Source: an uncultured Anaerobiospirillum sp.
GTDB taxonomy: Bacteria > Pseudomonadota > Gammaproteobacteria > Enterobacterales > Succinivibrionaceae
Assembly (NCBI GenBank): GCA_944389615.1
Contig: CALXNA010000028.1
Coordinates: 1-45,292, forward strand
Direction: 5' to 3'
DNA: 45,292 nucleotides
Shown in pieces: positions 1 through 7,539 of this stretch (positions within the stretch are counted from its first letter, which is position 1; each line of letters starts with the position of its first letter). The position numbers were made by a program, and so were the translations under genes. The notes under the pieces are model-generated. The model did no database searches. It was given only the letters and a program-made list of their open reading frames with translations, and was not told the origin of the DNA.

Positions 1-2
1 AT

Positions 3-80
3 GACGAGTCACAGCTAGAGGCCGACTTGACCGATCAGGCCTTGGCCGAGCTCTATACCCAACAAGATGCCGCAGAGTAA
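3..80 (+). CDS. 3' end of an unidentified gene (partial)
   Basis: An open frame enters from the left edge at base 3 and ends with TAA at 78-80, giving 25 residues (DESQLEAD... ending QQDAAE). The piece is acidic, Gln/Ala-rich and probably helical. It is too short to name. It is followed at once by a hairpin (102-133), as expected for the end of a transcription unit. The frame could be chance at this length, but the hairpin placement favours a real gene end. Confidence 0.45.
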   Translation, partial: DESQLEADLTDQALAELYTQQDAAE

Positions 81-101
81 GGCCTGCGCATTAGGTAGCG
101 A

Positions 102-133
102 AAGCCCCACCCCCAAATGAGGGGGCAGGGCTT
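102..133 (+). terminator. Hairpin, probable terminator of the upstream gene
   Basis: AAGCCC (102-107) pairs with GGGCTT (128-133) and CCCCC (110-114) with GGGGG (121-125), separated by a CA/CA internal mismatch and a six-base loop. There is no T-tract after it, so it may be a weak or Rho-assisted terminator. A second small hairpin, GAGTTTT/AAAACTC at 149-166, lies between it and the next promoter. Confidence 0.5.
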
Positions 134-171
134 CATGCATAGCTGTCAGAGTTTTAGTAAAAACTCAGGGT

Positions 172-208
172 TATAATGTTTACATAGTTGAACAAATGTT
201 CAACTATG
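172..208 (+). promoter_or_regulatory. Promoter -10 with a 12-2-12 palindromic operator over the transcription start
   Basis: A consensus TATAAT lies at 172-177. No good -35 was found at 16-18 bp, which suggests an activator or tolerance from the perfect -10. A perfect inverted repeat begins six bases downstream: CATAGTTGAACA (183-194), a two-base spacer AA, then TGTTCAACTATG (197-208). A TGAACA-N2-TGTTCA core in a 12-2-12 layout is the operator form known for ArsR/SmtB metal sensors. Its position across the expected start site is that of a repressor operator. The assignment to ArsR/SmtB is inference from the pattern; no regulator gene is in the window. Confidence 0.65.
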
Positions 209-298
209 CAAGTATGGGTAATTCAACATCAGCAACACCGCAGTAAGGTCGAATTGGCTCCGGCCTCGCTGAGGGGACTGCTTCGTAGGGAGGATGTT

Positions 299-1087
299 AT
301 GGAGTTTCAGCAAATTCGCTCAGCCACAGCGATTGTCACCTATGCCAACACCCGTTTCTTAATCGATCCGATGTTTGCGCCCAAGGATGCCATGGCGCCC
401 CTTGAGATTGGTCCTAATCCGACGATGCGCATGCCGATTCATGAGCTACCGCTGTCGCCTGAAGAAATTATTAAGAACAGCGATGCGGTAATTGCGACCC
501 ATCTGCATTTTGATCATTTTGATGAAGATGCATGTGAGCTCTTGCCCAAGGACATGCTCATCTTTTGTCAAGACGACAAAGACGGTGCCCAACTGCGCCA
601 ATGGGGCTTTACCAACGTGACCATGCTGCATCACAGCGGCATCAACTTCCAAGGCATCACCCTGACCAAGGTTGGCGCTATGCATGGTGAGCCGTGCCGC
701 GCCGAGAAGTTGTATGAGCAAATACACATGCGCGGCCAAGCCTGTGGCGTGGTATTTCAGGCACCAGGCGAGCCCGTCTTCTATATGTCTGGTGATACCA
801 TTTACTGCGACTATGTCGAGGCCGCTATCAAGGAATTTAAGCCCGATGTCGTCTCAGTTAACGCCTGCGGCGCCTCGGTCAATGGCTATGGTCACATTAT
901 CTTTGACCTCAACGACATGCGAGCCTTGCACGCCTTAGCCCCACAGGTTGAGGTCATTGTCACCCATATGGACAATGTGGGCCATGCCACTGTCTGGCGC
1001 TCTGACCTCAAACAGCTCAAGCAAGAGCTTAGCTGGGATAAGCTTGCCATTCCTGAAGATGGTGAGACTCTGTACTACAGAGCCTAA
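299..1087 (+). CDS. MBL-fold metallo-hydrolase, UlaG-like (COG2220)
   Basis: This is a 262-residue metallo-beta-lactamase-fold protein of unknown substrate, most like the UlaG/COG2220 group. The metal-binding motif HLHFDH is at residues 68-73, followed by further likely ligands: His129, Asp166 in SGDT and His223 in THMDN. There is no signal peptide, so it is likely cytoplasmic. The start is ATG 299, with AGGGAGGA at 287-294. The frame is open further upstream to a TTG at 188, but that codon sits inside the operator and the extra residues look non-coding. The gene stands alone behind a promoter carrying an ArsR/SmtB-like palindrome, so metal or reactive-sulfur control is possible. The family also includes lactonases and nucleases, so the reaction cannot be called. 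Confidence 0.85.
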   Translation: MEFQQIRSATAIVTYANTRFLIDPMFAPKDAMAPLEIGPNPTMRMPIHELPLSPEEIIKNSDAVIATHLHFDHFDEDACELLPKDMLIFCQDDKDGAQLRQWGFTNVTMLHHSGINFQGITLTKVGAMHGEPCRAEKLYEQIHMRGQACGVVFQAPGEPVFYMSGDTIYCDYVEAAIKEFKPDVVSVNACGASVNGYGHIIFDLNDMRALHALAPQVEVIVTHMDNVGHATVWRSDLKQLKQELSWDKLAIPEDGETLYYRA

Positions 1088-1126
1088 CCTTTCCTACAGG
1101 TTGGCTCAGTTGTGCGCGCCACGCGC

Positions 1127-1201
1127 CTGCCGACCCGCAGTAGCGTCGCGGCTGCCGACCCGCAGTAGCGTCGCGCCTGCCGACCGCATCGTAGCGTCGC
1201 G
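1127..1201. repeat. 25-bp tandem repeat, three copies
   Basis: The unit CTGCCGACCCGCAGTAGCG plus TCGCG occurs at 1127-1150 and 1152-1175, identical and one base apart, and again at 1177-1201 with a small change (CGACCGCATCG). It fills the gap between the convergent MBL gene and spoT. Other gaps in this window carry repeats of similar period but different sequence. Confidence 0.85.
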
Positions 1202-1240
1202 CCACAGCATCGCGCCTGAGCTCGGGCCTAGCAGGCTGCG

Positions 1241-3760
1241 TTAGCGGCGGCGGGCGACGTTGGTGATGTTCGGGATCTGCTTGACGCGGTGGATGATACC
1301 TGCGAGGTGCTCGCGATCGCGTACCGTGACCGTCAGATTGATGAGATAAGTGCCATCTTCCTTGATCTCCGAGTTGATGGCATCGATCTGCGAACCGGCA
1401 ATATCCACGGCATTGGAGATCTCGCTTAAGATGCCTTGGCGGTTCTCAAGCTCGATGCGCAGACCCGTCTGGAAGGCCAAGTTGGCGGTGACCGAGTAGT
1501 CCCAGTCGACCTTGATGAACTTCTCGGGCTCGTTGAGCTTATCTTCCTCGCGGATGTTGGAGCAGGTGGCGTTGTGGATTACCAAGCCCTTGGCAGTGAT
1601 ATGGCCGATGATGTCATCGCCCGGGATCGGCAGACAGCATTGGGCAAAGGTGTACGGCAGGCCACCGGTGCCGGTGATCGGCTTGCCTTCCTCGGCCTCG
1701 GACAGGTCGCTCTTTAACTTCTTGGCGACAACCACCGCTAAGATGTTGCCCAAGGCGACGTCGCTTAAGAGCGCGTTGAGATCCGGCTCCTTAAACTCCT
1801 TTAAGACCGCATCCATCTGCTCCGGAGCTACCTCCTCAAGGCGCATATCCTTGAGGACGTTTTGCAGCAGGCGCCGTCCGATCAAGACGCACTCTTGGCT
1901 CTTCAAGCCCTTGAGGTACTGGCGGATCTTAGAGCGCGCCCGCGGCGTGACCACGGTGGAGAGCCACATGGCGTTTGGCTCCGCATTCGGCGCCGTGATG
2001 ATCTCCACGGCCTGACCCGACTGTAATGGGCGGCCTAATGGGTACATGCGGTGGTTGACGCGCGCGCCGATGCAGTGCTGACCGATGTCGGTGTGCAGGG
2101 CATAGGCAAAGTCCACCGCGGTGGAACCAGCCGGTAGATCGAAGATCTTGCCATCTGGGGTGAAGACGAAGATGGCATCCGGGAAGAGGTCGGTCTTGAC
2201 GCCTTCGATGAACTCCATCGAGCTCGAGGCGCTTTGCTGGAGATCGATGATGTTCTTAATCCATTGCTGGGCATTCTTCTGGGCGGTGGTGGAGGTGGGC
2301 TCAGAGCCATTCTCCTTATACGACCAGTGGGCCGCGACACCGCGCGCGGCCATTTGATCCATGAACTCGGTGCGGATCTGAATCTCGATCGGGACGCCAT
2401 GTGGGCCGATGAGCGAGGTGTGCAAGGACTGGTAGCCGTTGATCTTCGGGATGGCGATGTAGTCCTTAAAGCCGCTCGGGCGCGGCTTGTAGAGATTGTG
2501 CATCTGCCCTAATACGCGATAGCAGGTGTCGACATCGTCCAAGATGATACGGAAGGCGTAGACATCCATGATCTCACGGAACTGCAGCTCCTTCTTGACC
2601 ATCTTTTTGTAGATGGAGTAGATGCGCTTCTCGCGTCCTAAGACGCGGCCGTGAATGTTGACCTCCTTGAGGCGGCGGTTGATCGACTCAAGGATGTTGT
2701 TGATGATCTCCTTGCGGTTGTTGCGCGCGCGCGTCACCGCCGATTTGAGCACGCGATAGCGCATCGGGTAGAGCGCGGCGATTCCTAACTCCTCAAGCTC
2801 CACCTTGATATCGGAGATACCTAAGCGATTGGCAATCGGGGCGAAGATCTCCAAGGTCTCACGTGCAATGCGCTTGCGCTTGTCTGGGCGCAGCGAGCCC
2901 AAGGTGCGCATATTGTGGGTGCGGTCGGCGAGCTTGATCAAGATGACGCGGATGTCGCGCGTCATGGCCAAGATCATCTTGCGGAAGTTCTCAGCTTGGG
3001 CTTCGCGGTAGTCGTGGAAACGCAGCTTATCAAGCTTGGTGACGCCATTGACTAGGTCGCAGACGATGGGGCCAAACTCGCGCGTGATGTCTTCAGGCGT
3101 CACGCCAGTATCTTCGACCGTATCATGCAACAGTGCGGCGATGATGGACTCCTTGTCCAAATGCATCTGGGCGATGATGGTCGCAACCGCAATCGGGTGG
3201 ATGATGTACGGCTCGCCTGAGGCGCGCTTTTGCGGCGCGTGCGCGGTATCAGCAAGGACAAAGGCCCGATCGATGTCAGGCATGCACTCAGGGGGCAGAT
3301 ACGAGGCGGCTAAATCATGCAGCGGTAGGTAGTAGTGGAAGTTTTGCGAGGCTAAGGCCGCAGCGCTCGGCTCCACCGGGCCATGCACCGGTGTCGGCGG
3401 CAGCTCCTTGGGGCTATCAAAGGCGCTAAAGGGCCCGTTATCGCGGGCATTGACGTTGATGCTATCGCTATAGATGCCTTCGTGCTCGAGCGCGCTTGCC
3501 TCTAAGTCATGATGCGACGGGCGCACCGCGGCGCTCGCGGCACTGACTCCGATCGGCGTCTCTACTAGCGTGTCCGTGGCCACGGCGATGACCGGGGCGG
3601 CCTTCTTCGGCTTAGTCAGTCCCGTGGCATCCTCATAGTTCTCGTCGAACTTGCCTTGGGCCACGGCCTGCGCGGTCGACGAGGCCGCCGCCAAGGCGGC
3701 ATCGATATCTGCGGGGCTAGGAGCAGACTTATCAGATGGCAAATTTTGGTTGCTCTCCAT
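1241..3760 (-). CDS. spoT: Bifunctional (p)ppGpp synthetase/hydrolase SpoT
   Basis: This 839-residue RelA/SpoT-family enzyme makes and degrades the alarmone (p)ppGpp. In order it has: a low-complexity Ala/Pro/acidic extension (about 1-142), absent from the 702-residue E. coli protein; the HD hydrolase domain with HDTVEDT at 212-218; the synthetase domain with GFKDYIAIPK from 430 and NGYQSLHT at 441-448; a TGS domain (about 527-590); a Cys-containing region (AQCCLPIPGD near 706-715); and a C-terminal ACT domain. Lys432 of the RxKD-type loop is kept, as in bifunctional enzymes (RelA has ExDD), but the usual Arg is Gly430. The start is ATG 3760 behind AAGGAG, and no Met lies between 1 and 160, so the extension looks genuine. 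A terminator separates it from rpoZ upstream, so it should have its own promoter. Confidence 0.96.
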   Translation of the reverse strand: MESNQNLPSDKSAPSPADIDAALAAASSTAQAVAQGKFDENYEDATGLTKPKKAAPVIAVATDTLVETPIGVSAASAAVRPSHHDLEASALEHEGIYSDSINVNARDNGPFSAFDSPKELPPTPVHGPVEPSAAALASQNFHYYLPLHDLAASYLPPECMPDIDRAFVLADTAHAPQKRASGEPYIIHPIAVATIIAQMHLDKESIIAALLHDTVEDTGVTPEDITREFGPIVCDLVNGVTKLDKLRFHDYREAQAENFRKMILAMTRDIRVILIKLADRTHNMRTLGSLRPDKRKRIARETLEIFAPIANRLGISDIKVELEELGIAALYPMRYRVLKSAVTRARNNRKEIINNILESINRRLKEVNIHGRVLGREKRIYSIYKKMVKKELQFREIMDVYAFRIILDDVDTCYRVLGQMHNLYKPRPSGFKDYIAIPKINGYQSLHTSLIGPHGVPIEIQIRTEFMDQMAARGVAAHWSYKENGSEPTSTTAQKNAQQWIKNIIDLQQSASSSMEFIEGVKTDLFPDAIFVFTPDGKIFDLPAGSTAVDFAYALHTDIGQHCIGARVNHRMYPLGRPLQSGQAVEIITAPNAEPNAMWLSTVVTPRARSKIRQYLKGLKSQECVLIGRRLLQNVLKDMRLEEVAPEQMDAVLKEFKEPDLNALLSDVALGNILAVVVAKKLKSDLSEAEEGKPITGTGGLPYTFAQCCLPIPGDDIIGHITAKGLVIHNATCSNIREEDKLNEPEKFIKVDWDYSVTANLAFQTGLRIELENRQGILSEISNAVDIAGSQIDAINSEIKEDGTYLINLTVTVRDREHLAGIIHRVKQIPNITNVARRR

Positions 3761-4135
3761 AACCTCTTCTCCTTAGCTCATTGACACTAAAACCAAACCT
3801 CGTACCGCAGGTGCTGAGCGCTTTCGCGCTCCTAGCGCGGCGCGTGCCCGGCGTTGCGCGCCGATCGCGCGTTTTGCCGCGGCGCTCTGCGCGCCTTGCG
3901 CAGACGCTTCAGCCGCGGCACGCGGCCTACGCTTAGCATCCAAGTGTACAACAAAGTGACAAAGTGCGGCAGCTGCGCTTGCCCTATGATAGGGCAGGCG
4001 AGCTGACCCCCATCCTAATTGTAGGTAATGAGCCCGGATGTGGCTAGCAGGCAAATGACAAGCTGTGACCTAACAAACGCCCGCAGCCCAATCTTTGTGC
4101 CAGTTTGCGCCCTGCGGCACAAAGTTGCAGCAAAC
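3761..4135. other. Intergenic, spoT upstream region
   Basis: There is no credible gene here; the open frames are Arg/Ala-rich. On the minus strand a weak promoter-like pair (TTGTCA, then GATGCT 16 bp on) reads from near 3955 to 3935 towards spoT. A hairpin TGCCCTA-tga-TAGGGCA (3980-3996, extendable to 3976-4000 with a G-T pair) lies just upstream of it. The 3820-3930 part is GC-rich with several short inverted GCGCG words. Confidence 0.4.
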
Positions 4136-4170
4136 AAAAAAGCGCACGACGGGGAGTCTTGCGCTTTTTT
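4136..4170 (-). terminator. Rho-independent terminator after rpoZ
   Basis: AAAAAAGCGCA (4136-4146) and TGCGCTTTTTT (4160-4170) form an 11-bp stem with a 13-base loop, ending in a T-run on either strand. It begins 22 bases after the rpoZ stop codon. Confidence 0.9.
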
Positions 4171-4192
4171 GGAGTGAAGCGGGAAGGCGCGC

Positions 4193-4486
4193 TTAGTCCA
4201 TGTTGAACATCTCTGCGCCATCGATCGGAGCGAACTCGCTGTCGGCCGGGAGGATGCTGGTATCGCGCATTAAGTCCTTGCGATCTTGCTTATCGAGGAA
4301 TTCCTCCGAGATGAGGCCTGCCTCAATCTCACGCAGAGCGATGACAGTTGGCTTGTCTTTTTCTTCGTCGACTAACGGCTTGCTGCCGTTCATCGAGATT
4401 TGACGAGCACGACGAGCTGCGATGAGTACTAAGTCAAAGCGATTGCCCACTTTAGCCACAGCGTCTTCAACTGTAACTCTAGCCAT
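4193..4486 (-). CDS. rpoZ: RNA polymerase omega subunit
   Basis: This 97-residue protein matches E. coli omega (91 residues) closely at its N-terminus: [10 protein letters not shown], then [15 protein letters not shown] and [12 protein letters not shown]. Omega binds the beta-prime subunit and helps polymerase assembly and the ppGpp response. The acidic C-terminal tail is divergent, as is usual for the family. The start is ATG 4486 with GAGG ten bases upstream. It sits between gmk and spoT as in E. coli, but 432 bases and a strong terminator separate it from spoT, and a candidate promoter lies in the 306-base gap before it, so here it is probably a single-gene unit. Confidence 0.97.
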   Translation of the reverse strand: MARVTVEDAVAKVGNRFDLVLIAARRARQISMNGSKPLVDEEKDKPTVIALREIEAGLISEEFLDKQDRKDLMRDTSILPADSEFAPIDGAEMFNMD

Positions 4487-4657
4487 TTATCAAATACCTC
4501 AAATGTTTAGGAACGCCTGACAAGTTGGGTCCTAACGAACGAAAATCGAACCATAAGCTGCGCGCAGGTCGCGGCAGCAGGGGCGTATGCCCACTAGGCG
4601 CAAAACCAAGGAAGAAAGGGCACGCCGTGCCTCAGGGGAAATTTACTAAAGCTACCC

Positions 4658-4666
4658 ATTGTAGCA
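4658..4666 (-). promoter_or_regulatory. Candidate extended -10 promoter for rpoZ
   Basis: Read on the minus strand this is TGC followed by TACAAT, an extended -10 (TGnTATAAT-like), about 170 bases before the rpoZ start. The -35 region is poor. The rest of the 4487-4792 gap holds no gene; it is GC-rich near gmk and AT-richer around this site. Confidence 0.45.
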
Positions 4667-4792
4667 AAAATTTGGCCTATTGGCCGCCCTTTGGCCTAAA
4701 TACGCCCCAGAGCGGCGGCGTTAGTTGCCCGCCGACTGCGCCTCCGTTACCGCGGGGGCCGCCTCCGGCGCTGCGGTGGTCTCAGCTGCCGC

Positions 4793-5563
4793 TTAGGACG
4801 GAACCGCAGGCTGATCCGCGGTAGTCTCCGCCGCGGTGGTATCGGCCGCAGCAGAGGCCTCTTGCTTGGCCTTGGCCTCAGCTAAGGCCGCTGAGAGGGC
4901 GCTGGCGCACGGAAGCCATGCCGTTTCGTAGTCGTGGGCCTGCTGCTTCATGTCTTCAAGCAGGTCGCCATGCCGCTCCTTGATGGCCTCAAGGCGCACG
5001 CGCTCGCTTAAGATGATGCTGCGCAGCTTGATCAGGCTGTCGTCGAAGTTGTCATTGATGATGACGTAGTCGTACTCATCATAATGGGAGATCTCGGACA
5101 TGGCCTGCGCCATGCGCTTGGAGATGACCTCTCGGCTGTCTTGGCCGCGCTTGATCAAGCGCTGCTCGAGCTCAGTAAGCGACGGGGGCAAGATGAAGAT
5201 CTTGATAGCCGCGGGCATCTGCTCCTTGATGAGGCGCGCGCCTTGCCAATCGATGTCAAAGAGCACATCTTTGCCTTGCGCGAGCCACTCCTCGACGATC
5301 TCGCGCGAGGTGCCGTAGTAGTTGTCAAAGACCTTGGCGTACTCAAAGAACGCATTGCGGGCGATCAGCGCTTCAAACTCTTCGACGCTGACAAAGTGAT
5401 AGCTCTCGTGGTCGACTTCGCCCGGGCGCGGGGCGCGCGTGGTGTGCGAGATCGAAAGCCGCAGGCTGTCATCGAGGTTGAATCGATGGAGCAGGGCATT
5501 GATGAGCGACGATTTGCCCGCGCCACTCGGCGCCGAAACGATATAGAGCTTGCCTTGTGCCAT
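4793..5563 (-). CDS. gmk: Guanylate kinase
   Basis: Guanylate kinase phosphorylates GMP to GDP with ATP in the cytoplasm. The P-loop [10 protein letters not shown] is near the N-terminus, followed by the GMP-binding region ([15 protein letters not shown]) and the core elements DIDWQGA and KRMAQA. The protein has 256 residues against about 207 in E. coli; the excess is a C-terminal Ala/Glu/Thr-rich tail of roughly 45 residues after the end of the fold. The start is ATG 5563, chosen because it begins the family ([14 protein letters not shown]) and has GGAGA upstream; the longer open frame to 5686 runs inside engB. It begins 13 bases after the engB stop, so the two genes are very likely co-transcribed. 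Confidence 0.95.
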   Translation of the reverse strand: MAQGKLYIVSAPSGAGKSSLINALLHRFNLDDSLRLSISHTTRAPRPGEVDHESYHFVSVEEFEALIARNAFFEYAKVFDNYYGTSREIVEEWLAQGKDVLFDIDWQGARLIKEQMPAAIKIFILPPSLTELEQRLIKRGQDSREVISKRMAQAMSEISHYDEYDYVIINDNFDDSLIKLRSIILSERVRLEAIKERHGDLLEDMKQQAHDYETAWLPCASALSAALAEAKAKQEASAAADTTAAETTADQPAVPS

Positions 5564-5576
5564 CAAGATCTCTCCG

Positions 5577-6293
5577 TTAGTGAACTTGGCCGTAAGGGTT
5601 GAAGTGGGTCGACAGCTCCGCGCTGTCATCAGGTTCAGCAAGGTCAGGCGCCGCCAAGTCGCCCGCAGTCGGCGCCTCAGCGCCATGGAACAGCGTGAAC
5701 CACGAGGTCAGGGTTTGGCGTACCTCATCGATCCCGATCTTATTCCAAGCCGAGAAGGCTAAGACCCTGAAGTCGCCGCCAAACTCGCTTAACTGGTACT
5801 TGACCTCACCTACGGCTTCGCGGCGCTTGGTGACGCCGAGCTTATCGGCCTTGGTCAAGAGGATTAAGGCCGGGAGGTTGGCCGCGAGCGACCAATCGAG
5901 GATCAAGCGGTCGTGGTCTTTGAGCGGCGTGCGGATGTCCATGGTGACCACAATGCCGCGCAGGGCCTTGCGCTTTTGCAGGTACTCCGACATCGATTTC
6001 TGCCACTGGCGCTTCATGCTCTCAGGCACTGCTGCGTAGCCGTAGCCGGGCAGGTCGACTAGCGAGCAACCGGGCTTGACCTCAAAGAGGTTGATAAGAC
6101 GGGTGCGACCCGGGGTGCGCGAGGTCTTGGCCAAATGCTTTTGATCGCAGATCGCGTTGAGCGCCGAGGACTTGCCGGAGTTAGAGCGCCCGGCAAAGGC
6201 GATCTCAGCCCCCAAATCATCCGGGAGGCGCTTGATATCGGGCGAGCTGGTGATAAAGCGCGTTTTGCGGTAGTCGATGACAACTTGCTCCAT
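5577..6293 (-). CDS. engB: Ribosome biogenesis GTP-binding protein EngB (YihA/YsxC)
   Basis: This is a TRAFAC-class GTPase needed for large-subunit ribosome assembly. G1 is [10 protein letters not shown]2 lies around TSRTPGRT, G3 is DLPGYG, G4 is LTKADKL and G5 is in the FSAWNKIGI segment. It is 238 residues long, against about 210 in E. coli YihA, with a short acidic, Ala-rich C-terminal tail. The start is ATG 6293 with AAGGAGA just upstream; an upstream ATG at 6356 has no equivalent in the family. It is the first gene of an engB-gmk unit. The neighbourhood differs from E. coli, where yihA is not next to gmk. Confidence 0.95.
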   Translation of the reverse strand: MEQVVIDYRKTRFITSSPDIKRLPDDLGAEIAFAGRSNSGKSSALNAICDQKHLAKTSRTPGRTRLINLFEVKPGCSLVDLPGYGYAAVPESMKRQWQKSMSEYLQKRKALRGIVVTMDIRTPLKDHDRLILDWSLAANLPALILLTKADKLGVTKRREAVGEVKYQLSEFGGDFRVLAFSAWNKIGIDEVRQTLTSWFTLFHGAEAPTAGDLAAPDLAEPDDSAELSTHFNPYGQVH

Positions 6294-6422
6294 GGCTCTC
6301 CTTCCTTGAGCACGGCGCTCCGGTAGCACTGGGGCCGCTTTTGTGATGGGGTTCAAAAAACCGCGTAATTATAGCCTTTTTAGCGCAAAAGTGCGCGCTA
6401 ATGGCCCCAAATTGTCCCCAAC

Positions 6423-6488
6423 CTGCCGGGGGCAGGCCCAGCCGCCGCCGACCACCGGCCCGGCTGCCGGGGGCAGGCCCAGCCGCCG
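6423..6488. repeat. Pair of 25-bp direct repeats, each a hairpin
   Basis: CTGCCGGGGGCAGGCCCAGC plus CGCCG occurs at 6423-6447 and again, identical, at 6464-6488. Inside each copy CTGCC and GGCAG form a small stem. The pair lies between engB and the DUF3334 gene, in a GC-rich stretch without a gene, and could act in transcript ends or be a REP-like element. Confidence 0.8.
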
Positions 6489-6555
6489 CTCCAAAAACAA
6501 CGACGCCACCAAGCAGGGCTTGATGGCGCAGTGAGCCGAGAGCTTCAGCCGTGGT

Positions 6556-7173
6556 TTAGACTAAACCGGCCTCGGCCATGATCTCCTCTGGGGTCAACGG
6601 CCGCTCCGCTGGGGTGAGCTCGCGGGCTAACTTGAACTCGGTGTGATCCATGGCAAGCTCAAGATAGAAGACGTTACCTGCGGAGGTAAAGAAGGTGATG
6701 CGCGAGACCTCAGGGTGGTCTAAGGTCATGTTGATGTTGATCTCAACTTGGTGTGGCAGCGCCATCATCTTCGGCTGCGACTGGTGGATACGACCATTGA
6801 GCGAGGTGCTGATCTTAGCTGTGAAGTTGCCGACCATCTGATTTAAGAGCTCACCTAAGGTGTTGCTGACTTCCTCAGAGGTGTAGTTGGTTGCCAAGTC
6901 AGAATCGCTCTGTCCCATCAACTTCATGTAGCAGGTGTACAGCTCCATGGCAGTTTCTTTAGGGAAGTTCAAGACCACCATGCCCGAGAAGGTGCCAGTG
7001 AAGAGCACAAAGGTACCGATATCAGGACGTAATGTAGTGTTGTTGATCTTTTGGATCATTGGGGTGTAGGAGATCTTGTCGCCGGTTGCGGTCGATAAGA
7101 CTTCCGTGACGCTATCGCATAAGGACAGCAGGATATCGTCACAGGTAATGACTTGTTGTTTAGACAGTAACAT
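6556..7173 (-). CDS. DUF3334 family protein (CheX/CheC-like fold)
   Basis: This 205-residue protein resembles the DUF3334 proteins of Vibrio and Aeromonas relatives: an N-terminal TCDDILLSLCDSV segment, IQKINNTTLRPDIG, FSGMVVLNFP, a GELLNQMVGNF helix, QPKMMALP, and NVFYLELAMDHTEF near the end. The GELLNQMVGNF segment recalls the phosphatase helix of CheC/CheX, so a link to signalling is plausible but not shown. It has a short C-terminal extension ending LTPEEIMAEAGLV. There is no signal or membrane segment. A good promoter (7334-7362) precedes it, so it is probably transcribed apart from ntrC, which ends 366 bases upstream. Confidence 0.8.
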   Translation of the reverse strand: MLLSKQQVITCDDILLSLCDSVTEVLSTATGDKISYTPMIQKINNTTLRPDIGTFVLFTGTFSGMVVLNFPKETAMELYTCYMKLMGQSDSDLATNYTSEEVSNTLGELLNQMVGNFTAKISTSLNGRIHQSQPKMMALPHQVEININMTLDHPEVSRITFFTSAGNVFYLELAMDHTEFKLARELTPAERPLTPEEIMAEAGLV

Positions 7174-7333
7174 TAATCACACTCGGTGCTAACGCTTCGG
7201 CCGTCAAGAAGGCCGCGGCTTAAGAGAACAGGCAACCTGCTGCGCACTCGAGCGCTGAAACGAGCGCTTAATCTGCGGGCTGCTCAAAGATGAACCTGAT
7301 GGTTATCGTGCCAAACACGATACCGCTAAGTCC

Positions 7334-7362
7334 ATTGTAGCTAGAAATGGCAGTGAAAACAA
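7334..7362 (-). promoter_or_regulatory. Candidate sigma70 promoter for the DUF3334 gene
   Basis: On the minus strand TTGTTT (7362-7357) is followed after 17 bp by TACAAT (7339-7334). The expected start lies about 155 bases before the DUF3334 ATG. The long leader contains no obvious reading frame. Confidence 0.55.
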
Positions 7363-7403
7363 AAAGCGGCAAGCGATAGTGCGCCCGGTCAAACTTTCCC
7401 GTA

Positions 7404-7436
7404 AGAAACGGGGCGGGCGCTGCCGCGTCCGCCCCG
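7404..7436 (-). terminator. Candidate terminator after ntrC
   Basis: On the minus strand CGGGGCGG and CCGCCCCG form an eight-base GC-rich stem around a GC-rich loop, followed by GTTTCTT. It lies about 105 bases past the ntrC stop and just before the DUF3334 promoter. Together with that promoter it accounts for most of the 7174-7539 gap, which holds no gene. Confidence 0.5.
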
Positions 7437-7539
7437 AGGGCACTGCTACATTGGGGCGCAGGCGCAGACCTGCGCCGCCGCCTGCGTAGGCCGCATCGCT
7501 GAGCGCTCAGGCGCTACCGTGTGCGGCCGCGTATGCCGC

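Noticed and set aside
3773..4054. 93-codon gene between rpoZ and spoT
   Set aside because: The peptide is Ala/Arg-rich without a ribosome site, and the region contains a hairpin and the probable spoT promoter.
4525..4824. 99-codon plus-strand frame between rpoZ and gmk
   Set aside because: Low-complexity peptide without a ribosome site, overlapping the end of gmk on the other strand.
7290..7320. Sigma54 promoter upstream of the DUF3334 gene (minus strand TTGGCACG)
   Set aside because: The -24 half is perfect, but the -12 GC at the required ten-base distance is missing (AT instead). A sigma70 promoter nearby explains the gene.
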